From Euglena gracilis (lineage: Eukaryota > Euglenida > Euglenophyceae > Euglenales): 64,000 nt of DNA. Below the pieces are notes generated by a model. The model was not told the origin of the DNA. It saw only the letters and a list, made by a program, of their open reading frames with translations, and made no database searches. Made by a program: the position numbers and the translations under genes. Of the stretch, positions 53,191 through 62,499 are shown one piece after another. Location: the NCBI GenBank assembly GCA_039621445.1, contig CP154956.1:75678192-75742191 (forward strand). Direction: 5' to 3'. Position 1 is the stretch's first letter. Each line of letters starts with the position of its first letter.

Positions 53191-53709
53191 AATGGGCACG
53201 TCATCATAGCCGGTTTCCTAACCATTATTGGTGTGGATCGACTAACAGACTTTTGATGCACTGCCGTGGATCGACTAACAGACAAGTACCGAAATTCCTT
53301 TGGCACCACCCCCTAACTGTCTGATCGGGCCTCCCGGGAGCAGGTCGGTTGGACAAAGAGCTGCCAGAATTCCCAAGACCTTCGAATGATGCCCACAAAA
53401 CTCAGCCACACTGCTCCAGGCACTGAAAATCAGCGATCGTATGTTCCGACCCTGATCGTAAATTGCTGATTCCACTTGTCTTGTCAGCTGCCATGTTGCC
53501 CCTCGAACGAAAGCTCTTCTCATCAGCAAGATGGCCTCAGATTTCAGTCACACTGCAGGGTAATTTTATTTCAGAAATTCCCCAAAGTTTGCAAAAGGAA
53601 AGAAACCTCAAAAAACTTACCCCAATTTTTGGCTGAAGGCATCCCAAAAACTGCTCACAAATGATTACCACATATCTGCAACCATTTTTGAGGTAGACCG
53701 CTCAAATAC

Positions 53710-53867
53710 CTCTTTCAACATCCCTTGACACATCTTTTGGGAGCAAGCTGGGATCAACTTCATTCCTGGCGAAAACCTGGAACCAACCCTGCATTCTCAG
53801 CATGAAATCCACCTGAAATCCACCATCCATGGGTTTCTCCAGGTGCTCATACGCCCACTGCTCAGGA
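53710..53867 (-). CDS. Candidate internal exon, unknown protein
   Basis: The minus strand is open across EQWAYEHLEKPMDGGFQVDF and MLRMQGWFQVFARNEVDPSL to DVER. It then meets a GTATTTG donor-like site at 53709. A possible acceptor is ATTTTAAG at 53868, or a CAG a few bases further in. The composition is balanced and unlike the translated repeats around it. I do not recognise the family, and no partner exon was found nearby. Confidence 0.35.
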
Positions 53868-54149
53868 CTTAAAATCCGGTTGGAATCCGATCCGGCTGGA
53901 GTCCGGTTAGTTCGGTTGGTGATGAAACGAAAAAAAGACAAAAGGTTGACGGAAATTCGAGTAAAGGTTACACGTTGAAGAGACCCGTCGGAGATGGAGG
54001 ATTTCCAGTGCCTCAAACCAGGCCAACGTCCTGGTGTTGGCCAAAGGGCCAACACCCTGGTAGGAGTCAAAACCGCGCAATCAGTCGCGTTTTAGTGAAC
54101 CACTCAACATTTTTTTTGTACATCAACCCTCTACAGCACTCTTTTGTAC

Positions 54150-54545
54150 ATCACCCACAGTAAACAACCCGCGACCTGCGGGCACAGGGAGTCACAAGGG
54201 GGTTCCTCTTGTGGCGAGGGCCAAAAGAGACGTTTCCCTGGGCCCGGGGCACGGTTTGGGTGAAGCTGTGCTACCCACCGTGCATATTTTATTTTTAAAA
54301 ATCCCCCATAAAAAAATTTTTTTTGAACGCACCAGGACTTCGTAAATTGAAGATGAGCTTTGCACATCTTCCCTTTTGATCTTCTCTCACACCCTTGCAA
54401 AACAAAGCTACCAAGCTACCGCCGACCTGTAGGGGCACAAGGGAGTCATGAGTTTTTCCTTGTGGCGAGTGGCGAGGTCCAAAAGAGACATATCCCTGGC
54501 CCGGGGCACAGTCTGGGTGAAGCTGTGCTACCCACCGTGTTTCTG
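54150..54545. repeat. Local direct duplication of a ~120-bp block
   Basis: 54160-54285 and 54425-54540 share GGGCACAGGGAGTCA-like, CCAAAAGAGACGTTTCCC-like and TGGGTGAAGCTGTGCTACCC. Both are open on the minus strand as (A/T)RWVAQLHP ... APG, so this may be a duplicated exon or a gene-derived repeat. A tRNA-like reading was considered, but no box B is present. Confidence 0.5.
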
Positions 54546-54679
54546 CCAAGTCCAAACAATATCACAACGCTCAGTTGCCACCGCCTTTTTCTGCGCATCT
54601 GACCCGCCCAGCCACAGTCTCAGCCTGCTTCGTTTCTTGAGTGAGGAGTATGAGCACCCCCAATGTATGGGGGGTGTCT

Positions 54680-55500
54680 CCCCAGCGTCCCCCCCCCGCG
54701 CCCCCCCCCCCGCGTCCCCCGTCCCACTTTGGAACAAAAATTTTGTTCTCGAGACAGCCAAATTTAGGAGGCTGATTCCTAATTTCAGGCAAATTTGAGG
54801 TTGGTGATTCCTAATTTGGTGTCGGTGATTCCTACCTTGTGGTGGGTGATTCCTATTTTGGGGTGGGTTTGTCCTAATTTGTTGTGGTAGAATCCTAATT
54901 TGGCTAAAAATTTCTCGCAGCAACTTCCTAATTTCACTGTCCCAAAAAAATGGCGCCCCCCCCGCGCCCCCCCCCCCCCGCGTCACCCCCATGGTGGTGT
55001 TCCCCCCTGTAACCACCCCCGTACCCTTTTCGGCCAAATTTTTCACTGAAAAGTTTTGGTTAATGATGCCTAATTTTATAAAAATTTTAACTGGGTCAGG
55101 ACCAGGACCATTTGAAACTTTTTCGCAAATGGGTGTCGTCCCCCCCCCCCCCAGATTGAGGACCCCAAAAATCTGAAGGAAACCCAAAGTCTGAAAGAAG
55201 TTGAAGGCAGTTTGGCCCTTTTGCCGATTTGGAAAGCCTCGTGCCAACCCCCATATCACCCCGTGACCTCATATTCCCCGTGAACCCCCCATGTGTCCCG
55301 GCCCCCCAGGGTTTTTTGGACAATTTTTTGACATGGGGGGTGTTCCCCCCGCGTCCCCTCTCGCGTCCCTCCCCGCGTCCCAGATTTTGGCTGGGCACGT
55401 TTTTTGGTCGACCAAAGGAAAATTACATACAAATTTAGGTGACGCCAAAGAACCCCCCCCCGCGTCCCCCCCCCCGCGTCCCCCCCGCGTCCCAAACCAC
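54680..55500. repeat. CCCCGCGTCCC arrays and GATTCCTAATTTGG units
   Basis: Four clusters of CCCCCGCGTCCC (about 54690, 54960, 55350 and 55455) bracket a block of GGTGATTCCTAATTTGG units (54770-54905). It parallels the CCCCCGTGACC family at 52654 and 58165, with the edge word changed. Confidence 0.65.
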
Positions 55501-56058
55501 CCCCATGGTTCACAAAATTGCCCTTCATCTTTTTGTTGTGCAGTTGCACCAACACCTGTTTGACCACACAGGTCTCTCATGGCGCGCAACAAAGTCATGC
55601 GCATGTTATTCCGTGCTGTCGCACCAACTACTGCCGGTATTTGTTTGTGGCAAGTGCAATGCAATTTCAAAAGTTCCGAAGTCGAGGTATCTATCTCCTT
55701 CATAATGTCCAGTTTTTTACCATGCATGTTTTTTATTTTGGCTTTGAAACAATGACAAGATTTTTTTCCCCCTGCCTGGTCTCCAATTTCAGTTTTTGTC
55801 CTGTCGTTTCAGGGGCCAATTTACTCTGTGAACGTGCTACTATAGGTGGAAGTTGTTGCGTGAAACCCACGCCCACCCCCCCCCCTAATTTGCTAATTTG
55901 GGGTCCCCGAGGACGGTCCACCCCCGATCAATTTCCCCCCTTGGGCAGCCAAAATTCCAAAAATTTGAGGGTGGGGAAAATATTCAGCTGTTTTTTGGAC
56001 TGGTTGTGGATTTTGAACTCTTTTCGGGGCATTGCCTTTGATTTCCACTGTCCCACAG

Positions 56059-56183
56059 ACGGTGTTGTCGTGCCCCCTATTGCTGACATTCTGAGCGATG
56101 GGGAGGCAGCTGACGCTGCGCAATCTAACCTCGATGCCAAATTGGCTCGTTCTCTTGCACTGAACTTGCGCCCCAGGAAGTGA
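56059..56183 (+). CDS. Candidate terminal exon, unknown protein
   Basis: After a strong acceptor-like tract (TTTCCACTGTCCCACAG) the frame reads GVVVPPIADILSDGEAADAA then QSNLDAKLARSLALNLRPRK and stops at 56183. The composition is protein-like. Upstream at 55545-55680 a frame with C-x-C-x5-H ... VCGKC could be a degenerate zinc finger of the same gene, joined across another acceptor-like CAG. This could be the C-terminus of a longer relative of the hairpin-element protein, which is only a guess. Confidence 0.35.
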
Positions 56184-56258
56184 CCTTCGGGCTGGTGAAG
56201 AGAATGAGTTCCAAGGAGGTTAGGCAGGCGTGGGGGGGGGCTGTGGACCCCCGGTGAA

Positions 56259-56780
56259 GTTCACCGGTGAACATTCACCGGGGGGGGGGGGTACTTTCGG
56301 CGGTGAAGTTCACCGGTGAACTTCACCGTTTTGATGGTTGGGGGTGAAATTTTCTGTGTCAAGAACTGTGTTTGGGCCAAGAGTTAGGGGGAGCCCAGGG
56401 GCGGGGACCGCGGCGCAAGGCGCCGCGGGCGCCCCTGGGCCCCCCTAAAACCTTGGCCCAAAACACTGTTCTTGTTTGAAACCGTGTTTTGGGCGAAGAT
56501 TTAAGACTTTTAAAGTCTCGAAATCGGCCCAAACACGGTTTCATGGGTGAAATTTGCTCCTTTCCTCTCAAAATGGTCATTTTGAGGTTGATGCTTCATG
56601 GAATTTTATTGAAATTTCCGAAAACTTGCCCAAAATGCCATTTTTGGCCATTTTTGGCCAAAAAAGTACTCTCTTGGTGAACTTCACCGGTGAAGTTCAC
56701 CGATGGGTTAGGCAGAGGGGGGGGGGGGAGGGGGTCCGGGACCCCCCGGTGAACTTTCAAACGGTGAACTTCACAATATG
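56259..56780. repeat. GGTGAANTTCACCGG palindrome-flanked segment
   Basis: CCGGTGAAGTTCACCGGTGA-type palindromes occur at 56256-56335 and again at 56675-56770. The segment between holds a two-hairpin miniature element (56356-56543). The layout matches the other palindrome-array elements, but with yet another word. Confidence 0.65.
56356..56543 (+). mobile_element. Two-hairpin miniature element, copy 2
   Basis: Same ends and two hairpins as 37989-38178. Outside, GGGTGAAATTT occurs on the right and GGGGTGAAATTTT on the left, a possible target duplication of about nine bases with uncertain register. Confidence 0.78.
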
Positions 56781-57148
56781 GGGGGGGGTCAAAATGACCA
56801 AAGTCTCCTGATCTCCCAACTCTTCGTGTCTGTCACCACAACTGGCATTCCAAATTTTTCTGGGGGGGGAAATTATTCAGCTGTTTTTTTGGACCACACC
56901 AGGATTCCGAAAATTGGCCAAAAATGGGGGGGGATTATTCGGGGGGGGGGGAGATCGGGGTGACGCTGTAGCAAGGCTGCATAGAGGTAGAGGGACAGAG
57001 GTAGAGGTAGAGGTTTTCCAACCTCCTCTATCCCTCTGTGTCACCTCTATGTCAAAAACCAAAGGAAAATGACTCAATAAAGGATTTTTTTTGCAAGCAA
57101 AGGGGAAACACATGAAAGGTTTTCAGAATTGCTCAATGTGGTCACATA

Positions 57149-57998
57149 GGGGGAGCACACGGCTGGCCGACGGCTGGCCGACGGCTGGCCGACGGCTGGC
57201 CGACGGCTGGCCGACAGCGTGACGGAAGCCGGGTCCTGTCGTTGAGCTTTTGTTGAGTTGCAAATGCCTAATTTGGTGTGCCTGTTCCAAATTTTGGAAG
57301 GCAAATTCCTAATTTAGTGTGCCAATTCCTAATTTTGAGGTGCAAATTCCTATTTTCATGTGTATATTCCTAATTTTGAGCGGCAAATGCCTAAATTTGG
57401 GTGTAAAGTGCTGATATTTTGAGTGGTAATCCCAAGTTTGGTGTGCCAATGCCTTCTTTTGAGTGGTAAATTCCTAATTAGTGAAAAGGTTCCTAATTTT
57501 GAGGGGATTTGGTGGGCCAATTCCTAACTTTGAGTGATTAATGCCCAATTTGGGGTGCAAAGCCCTACAAGAGGGGTTGCTTTGGGCAATTTTTAGTCAC
57601 TTGAAACCGTTCCACACAAAATTTCAGCCTTTTTCCGTCCATAACAGGTAATTTTTGTCAGTTCGTGGAAAATGGACCACCAACTGAACAATTTTTTTAG
57701 TCATTCGAATAATTTTTGGCAAAATTCCTTCACAATGACTATGGAATGACCCAAAAATCGGCTGAAATGGTCAAAATTGGTCAAAAAAAGTCCCAAAATT
57801 GGCAAAATTGACAAAAATTGACGAAAAATGACTTCAAATGGGCAAAAATGCAGCCTCCACGAACGATGAACATGACCTTGACAGGGGATTGGCGGCGAAA
57901 TTGTTTTTGTGTTGTCGAGCTATGGCTCGGGTCATTTTCCTGTGAGTCACACGGCTGGCCGACGGCTGGCCGACGGCTGGCCGACGGCGTGCTCCCCC
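57149..57998. repeat. GGCTGGCCGAC-flanked element with GGGGGAGCAC ends
   Basis: The ends are GGGGGAGCAC (57149) and GTGCTCCCCC (57998). Tandem CGGCTGGCCGA units lie inside both (57160-57215 and 57950-57985). The left interior (57250-57560) has many AATTCCTAATTTTGAG units. No coding sequence was recognised. ATA is present at both borders. Confidence 0.6.
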
Positions 57999-58164
57999 AT
58001 AACTACGCCAACAACTTTCAAAACCACCAACCCGCATATAGTTTCTCATCCCCTCGCCGTTTTGCATGCGTTTTCAGGCAAAATTGCCATTTTCCGAGCA
58101 GATGGGGTGTTTTATGACCCTTTTTGAGGCCATTTTGGTACATTTTACAGACATAGAGATGACA

Positions 58165-58529
58165 TAGAGGTAGAGGGGGTGTTCCCCCCGTGACCCCCCC
58201 CGTGACCCCCCCGTGACCCTCCCGTGACCCGAACAAGGACCCTTTCGGCGAAATTTTGTCAGGAAAAATATTGGCGGGTGATGCCTAATTTGATAAAATT
58301 CTGGGGCAGATTCCTAATTTTGAGGCGTAAATTTTTCAAATTTGGGCTTGGTGATTCCTAATTTGGTGTCAAATCCTAATTTTAGGTGTGGGGATTCCTA
58401 ATTTGTGGAATTTTTCTCCAAAAATTCCGACTCGGTGATTCCTAATTTTGCCACCAAAAATGTGGTTCCCCCCGTGACCCCCCCCGTGACCCCCCCCCCG
58501 TGACCCCCCCCGTGACCCGAACCACCCCC
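58165..58529 (+). mobile_element. CCCCCGTGACC-bounded miniature element, copy 2
   Basis: Inverse of 52654-52989. CCCCCCGTGACC runs at both edges and GGTGATTCCTAATTT words in the interior. It sits between AGAGGTAGAGG tracts (58155 and 58530), which suggests insertion into an AGGTAGAGG repeat. Confidence 0.72.
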
Positions 58530-58559
58530 AGAGGTAGAGGTAGAGGTGGTTGACATTAC

Positions 58560-58669
58560 ACAAAAATCGTCCATGTCACCCGGACACACCGTGTGTCCGG
58601 GTTATGGGCGCCGAAGGCGCCCATAACCCGGGTACACGGTGTGTCCGGGTTACAATGGACGATTTTTGT
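58560..58669. repeat. Long GC-capped hairpin, element C
   Basis: The arms are ACAAAAATCGTCCATGTCAC-like and its complement, with an inner CGGACACACCGTGTGTCCGG palindrome on each side. The tip is GGGCGCC-GAA-GGCGCCC. It ends one base before the left inverted end of element C at 58671. Confidence 0.87.
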
Positions 58670-58670
58670 C

Positions 58671-59550
58671 TATATCCGTTGACTAAGAGGCCCAAGACAC
58701 ACACTGTGTCTCGTGGAACTTAGCCACGCAATGTCTACCCCGTATTTTTTTTGCGATTTTTTGTCAAATTTTCAGTTCACGATGACACACACTGTGTCTC
58801 GTGGACTGCCAGTCCACGAGACACAGTGTGTGTCCTCGTGAACTGAAAAAAATCAAGAATTCCCACTGGTCCGACCAACAAGGGACAAGTTTTACCACAT
58901 TCCGCTACCTGTCCTTGCAGTTTTTTCTTTCGGAAAATGAAGAAGACCGCAAACAGTGTGGACCGCATGCTCCCCCGACCCCCGAAACCAGATGAATTTG
59001 TTGCTACACTGGAAAAGTATTTGGTCGATTTGCAGAAGGGCCCTGCTGTTGACCCAATACACGGTACGTTGTTGGCCAACGTGTTGGAAGAGAAGCCAAA
59101 AGGGACCGCAATTGTTGAGCGTGTAGCTGTTTACACGCCTGTTGGAGTTCCAGCAGGTGTGTAAACATCTGAACGCTCAGTATGAGGACCTGGATGGCTT
59201 TTTTTCCGCATGGGCTGGTTGGGTCATTGACCCCAGATATTTGTTTGATGAGGCTACCCTCATCAATCAAGCTGAGCAACAACGCCGGGGCACAGTGTGG
59301 CACCACATTCAGTTTCGAGACATACCTGTACCATCTCAGCTGTTACAGCTCACGGTTGTCCGGTGACCATCTTTCCACTGCCCTGCTGCATTGCATTAGA
59401 TGTAGAACACCTCGCATTTCTGGCAAACACCTTTTATTTTTCAGTCCACGAGACACAGTGTGTGTCCCAGTCCACGGGGACACACACTGTGTCTCGTGGA
59501 CTCAGTCCACGAGACACAGTGTGTGTCTTGGGCCTCAGTCCACGGATATA
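58671..59550 (+). mobile_element. Hairpin element copy C, CACGAGACACAGTGTG arrays
   Basis: The inverted ends are TATATCCGTTGACTAAGAGG and the complement of TATATCCGTGGACTGAGG. CACGAGACACAGTGTGTGTC occurs in both orientations at 58700-58830 and 59445-59545. A frameshifted hairpin-element gene lies between. The outer TATA may include a TA duplication. The hairpin at 58560-58669 adjoins on the left, as in copies A and B. Confidence 0.8.
58937..59366 (+). pseudogene. Hairpin-element protein, copy C (frameshifted, no PHD finger)
   Basis: Starts MKKTANSVDRMLPRPPKPDE and shares VDPIHGTLLA with copy A (VDPLHGTLLA). A frameshift near 59130-59142 is needed to continue LEFQQVCKHLNAQYEDLDGF then FSAWAGWVIDPRYLFDEATL. 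It ends at 59366 after HIQFRDIPV. The ATG follows GCTACCTGTCCTTGCAG by 16 bases, an acceptor-like site. The zinc finger of copies A and E is absent. Function unknown. Confidence 0.62.
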
Positions 59551-59673
59551 GAGGTAGAGGCCTTTGACCTCTACCTCTACCTCTATGTAGCCCTGGCTGT
59601 AGCCAATTAGGGAAAAAGAAAAAATTAAAAGGAAAGGAAAAGCAGACAATGGCCATAGCTCCGGTGAAAAAAA

Positions 59674-59845
59674 GAGCCAAGAGTTAGGGGGGGCCCAGGG
59701 GCGACCGCGGCGCCTTCGGCGCCGCGGTCCCCGCCCCTGGGCCCCCCTAAAACCTTGGCCCAAAACACTGTTCTTGTTTGAAACCGTGTTTTGGGCGAAG
59801 ATTTAAGACTTTTAATGTCTCGAAATCGGCCCAAACACGGTTTCA
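59674..59845 (+). mobile_element. Two-hairpin miniature element, copy 3
   Basis: Lacks the first ~18 bases (GTGTCAAGAACTGTGTTT) but keeps both hairpins and the CCCAAACACGGTTTCA end. It faces copy 4, 33 bp away, in inverted orientation, making a still larger palindrome. Confidence 0.78.
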
Positions 59846-59878
59846 GGAGGTGAGAAAACCTATATCTACACCTATACT

Positions 59879-60068
59879 TGAAACCGTGTTTGGGCCGATT
59901 TTGAGACTTTAAAAGTCTTAAATCTTCGCCCAAAACACGGTTTCAAACAAGAACAGTGTTTTGGGCCAAGGTTTTAGGGGGGCCCAGGGGCGACCACGGC
60001 GCCTTCGGCGCCGCGGTCCCCGCCCCTGGGCTCCCCCTAACTCTTGGCCCAAACACAGTTCTTGACAC
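59879..60068 (-). mobile_element. Two-hairpin miniature element, copy 4
   Basis: Complete and inverted relative to copy 3, from TGAAACCGTGTTTGGG to CACAGTTCTTGACAC. The tip of the first hairpin is GGCGCC-TTC-GGCGCC. Together with copy 3 it forms an inverted pair spanning 59674-60068. Confidence 0.8.
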
Positions 60069-60406
60069 AATATCTTCCTGTTTACCCATGCCTTCATGCC
60101 TTTCAAGCATGGCAGAGAATGAAGCTGTAGGAACTTTTTTCTAAAGACATTTCAAAGAAAATTTCCCCAAACCCTCTGTGACTTTTTTTTAAAAAAAAAC
60201 ATATTTTTTTAGCTGAAGATATGAGCTCTGTGAATTACGGCTGAATTCTGTGGCCATCTGTCAAAAGCCCAATCAGTCAATTTCTGGCCGAAGACCCCCC
60301 AAAACTGCTCAGATATGTTTACCACATGTCTGCAATTTTTTCGTCCCCCCCCCCCGAGACACCGGCTTCACGCCCGAACCCCTGTCCCAGACGCCGGATT
60401 TTATAC

Positions 60407-60521
60407 ACAAATTGTGGCTGAGCCCAGATTTCAGCCTGAAAACGTGTTCAGCCAGGGGGCCCCCGAAGGGGGCCCCCTGAACACGTTTTCAGGCTGAAAT
60501 CTGGGCTCAGCCACAATTTGT
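60407..60521. repeat. Long GC-capped hairpin, element B
   Basis: Almost identical to the hairpin of element A, but closer to a perfect palindrome: the right arm keeps AGGCTGAAATCTGGGCTCAG. It directly abuts the left inverted end of element B. Confidence 0.9.
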
Positions 60522-61533
60522 TTAAAAACGTGTTCAGAGCCCGCCAAATGCCTGCCTTGAAATTCGTGGTCATGATTCACGCAAGGGGTCAAAAACGCGA
60601 ATTTGTGAAATTCGGACGAAAAACGGCCTAAAAAAAGCGCCCTAATGGAAAATGTGCCTGACCACAGATGCCTTCATTGAAAACGTGCCATTGCCACAGA
60701 TGCCCTCATTGAAAACGTGTCACCCCCCCCCCCTTTTTCCGCAGCCCTCCCACTATGGCGAAACGCACGGCTAACTTTGTGAATGGTCTTTTACCACCTC
60801 CCCCTAGGACGGAACTGTTCCTGGCTGCTCTCGTGGTATACCAGCAAGATGCCAAGAAGCCGAAGGTTGACCCCCTTCATGGCACCTTGCTGGCACAGGG
60901 CAACACAAAGAAAAAGTCCGGCTCCGCAGGTGTATCCTGAGCTGGATGCTTTCTTTGTTGCCGACGGGATGGGAGCTGAACCCAGCCTGTTGTTTGATGA
61001 GGCGAGCGTCATTGAACAATGTGTGGCTCAACGTGAGCAGCAGTCGGGAACTTTGTTCGTTTCAGGGAATCGTTCGGCAACCTCTTTTCTTCTTTGCCAT
61101 TCCCAAAAATCCAAATTGTGTGGAGCTGAACAAAGTTGTGTGAGTCCTGCGGTTTGGCATATCATTTTCATTGCAGATTTGCGGCGGCCACCAAAGTATG
61201 GCTCTTTTTTGTGTAAAGCGTGTCGTGTTCCGTGATGTCTGCCACTCCGTGTCGTTGTGCTCCAAGGCAACCTAGCCTTCTGTTGCGTTGTAGAGTGCCC
61301 CCGACCCGCCTCACGCGTTCAGGACCACCCGGCCTCGCAACCGCCCGCTGATTTTTCGTGACAGCGTTTTTTGCTTTTTACTCAGGGTTACCACAGATGC
61401 CCTCATTGAAAACGTGCCTAACCACAGATGCCTTAATTGAAAACGTGTCATTGCCACAGATGCCCTCATTGAAAACGTGTTCATGACCACGAATTTCAGG
61501 GCAGGCATTTGGCGGGCTGAACACATTTTTATA
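60521..61533 (+). mobile_element. Hairpin element copy B
   Basis: The inverted ends are TTTAAAAACGTGTTCAGAGC ... GTGGTCATGA (60521-60572) and their complement (61482-61533). GAAAACGTG arrays are shorter than in copy A (60650-60722 and 61390-61480). The gene between them has internal deletions. The flank differs entirely from that of copy A, so the two are independent insertions of one subfamily. Confidence 0.82.
60755..61235 (+). pseudogene. Hairpin-element protein, copy B (internally deleted)
   Basis: Starts MAKRTANFVNGLLPPPPRTE, the clearest start in the family, 13 bases after a CCTTTTTCCGCAG acceptor-like tract. Compared with copy A it lacks about 78 nt (the part encoding CLEFAKLCQHRQ) and about 160 nt before the zinc finger. 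The frame is lost at both places and again near 61140. The finger region is recognisable as DLRRPPKYGSFLCKACRVP ending at 61235. It is a non-functional derivative. Confidence 0.72.
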
Positions 61534-62116
61534 TTAGACGCCGGTTCGGGCACGGTGCCTGGCGCTGGTTCGGCCGGTTTGCACACAAAAACCCAATTTC
61601 TCCCCCCCCCAAACTGCTCAAATATGATTACCACACTACAAACCCTTTTGGACACTTGGGTCGACCCAGCGGACCCAAAACCACCACTCCCTGTCTGATT
61701 TTGGTTTTTGGCACCATACAGTGGGGGGTCGGCACGCCGTGGCGAGCCGTCCGGCTAGGGGGGGGGGGAGGGGGGTTTTTGGCGTGGCGAGGGGGTCCCG
61801 GATGGGGGGGGGGGAGGGGTGCGCGGGGGTTTTCCAAGAAAATTTTCTTTGGCGCGGCTGACATGGCGTGGCGAGGGGGTCTGAAAAGGGGGGGGGGAGG
61901 GGGGGGTAAAATGGCGTGGCGAGGGGGTCGGTGAGGGGGGGGGGAGGGGGGGGCCGACCCCCCCGGGGAAGTCGTCACCCCCTTCCTCAGCCCAGTGGGT
62001 TTTTCCTCAGCCTCAGCTCTCAACCCGTCAATTATTGCCCCCCCCCCCCCGCTGCTGCGTGGGGGGGGAGGGAAATATACAGGTATGGTCCAGATTTCCA
62101 TACTTCTCATTCAAAA

Positions 62117-62484
62117 TACCATGCCCCCCCCCTCGAGCTGTCCCCCCCCCCCCGAGCTATTCCCATTGGGGGGACGGGAATAGCTCACTGTCAAGCACTT
62201 TTTACAAAGAACTTCCCCAAAAAGTGCTCAAAAATCGACGTTTTTGGGACGTTTTCAAAATTTTATTTTTTTTTGGAAAAAGTGCTTAAAATTGACCATT
62301 TTTGCAAACATCCAAATAAAGTTGCCAAAAATGACCACTTTTGGGCTGCCCGAGGTTCGGGTATGGAAATAGCTCGGGGGGGGGGGACCTAGGCCCCCCC
62401 TTGAGTTGTTCCCCCCCTGTACTGTTCCCATTGGGCCATAAACGGTCCCGGGGACGGGAATAGCTCGGGGAGGGGTGGGGCACG
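62117..62484. repeat. GAGCTATTCCC-type palindromic element, copy 2
   Basis: ACCATGCCCCCCC at the left and GGGGCACGGT at the right, with the same internal order of GAGCTATTCCC / GGGAATAGCTC motifs as 32166-32541. Confidence 0.7.
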
Positions 62485-62499
62485 GTACCCTGCAGAAAC

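Noticed and set aside
54160-54290. tRNA or tRNA-derived SINE
   Set aside because: The TAGCACAGCTTCACC-like tract suggests a box A on the minus strand, but no box B, no cloverleaf and no A-tail were found.
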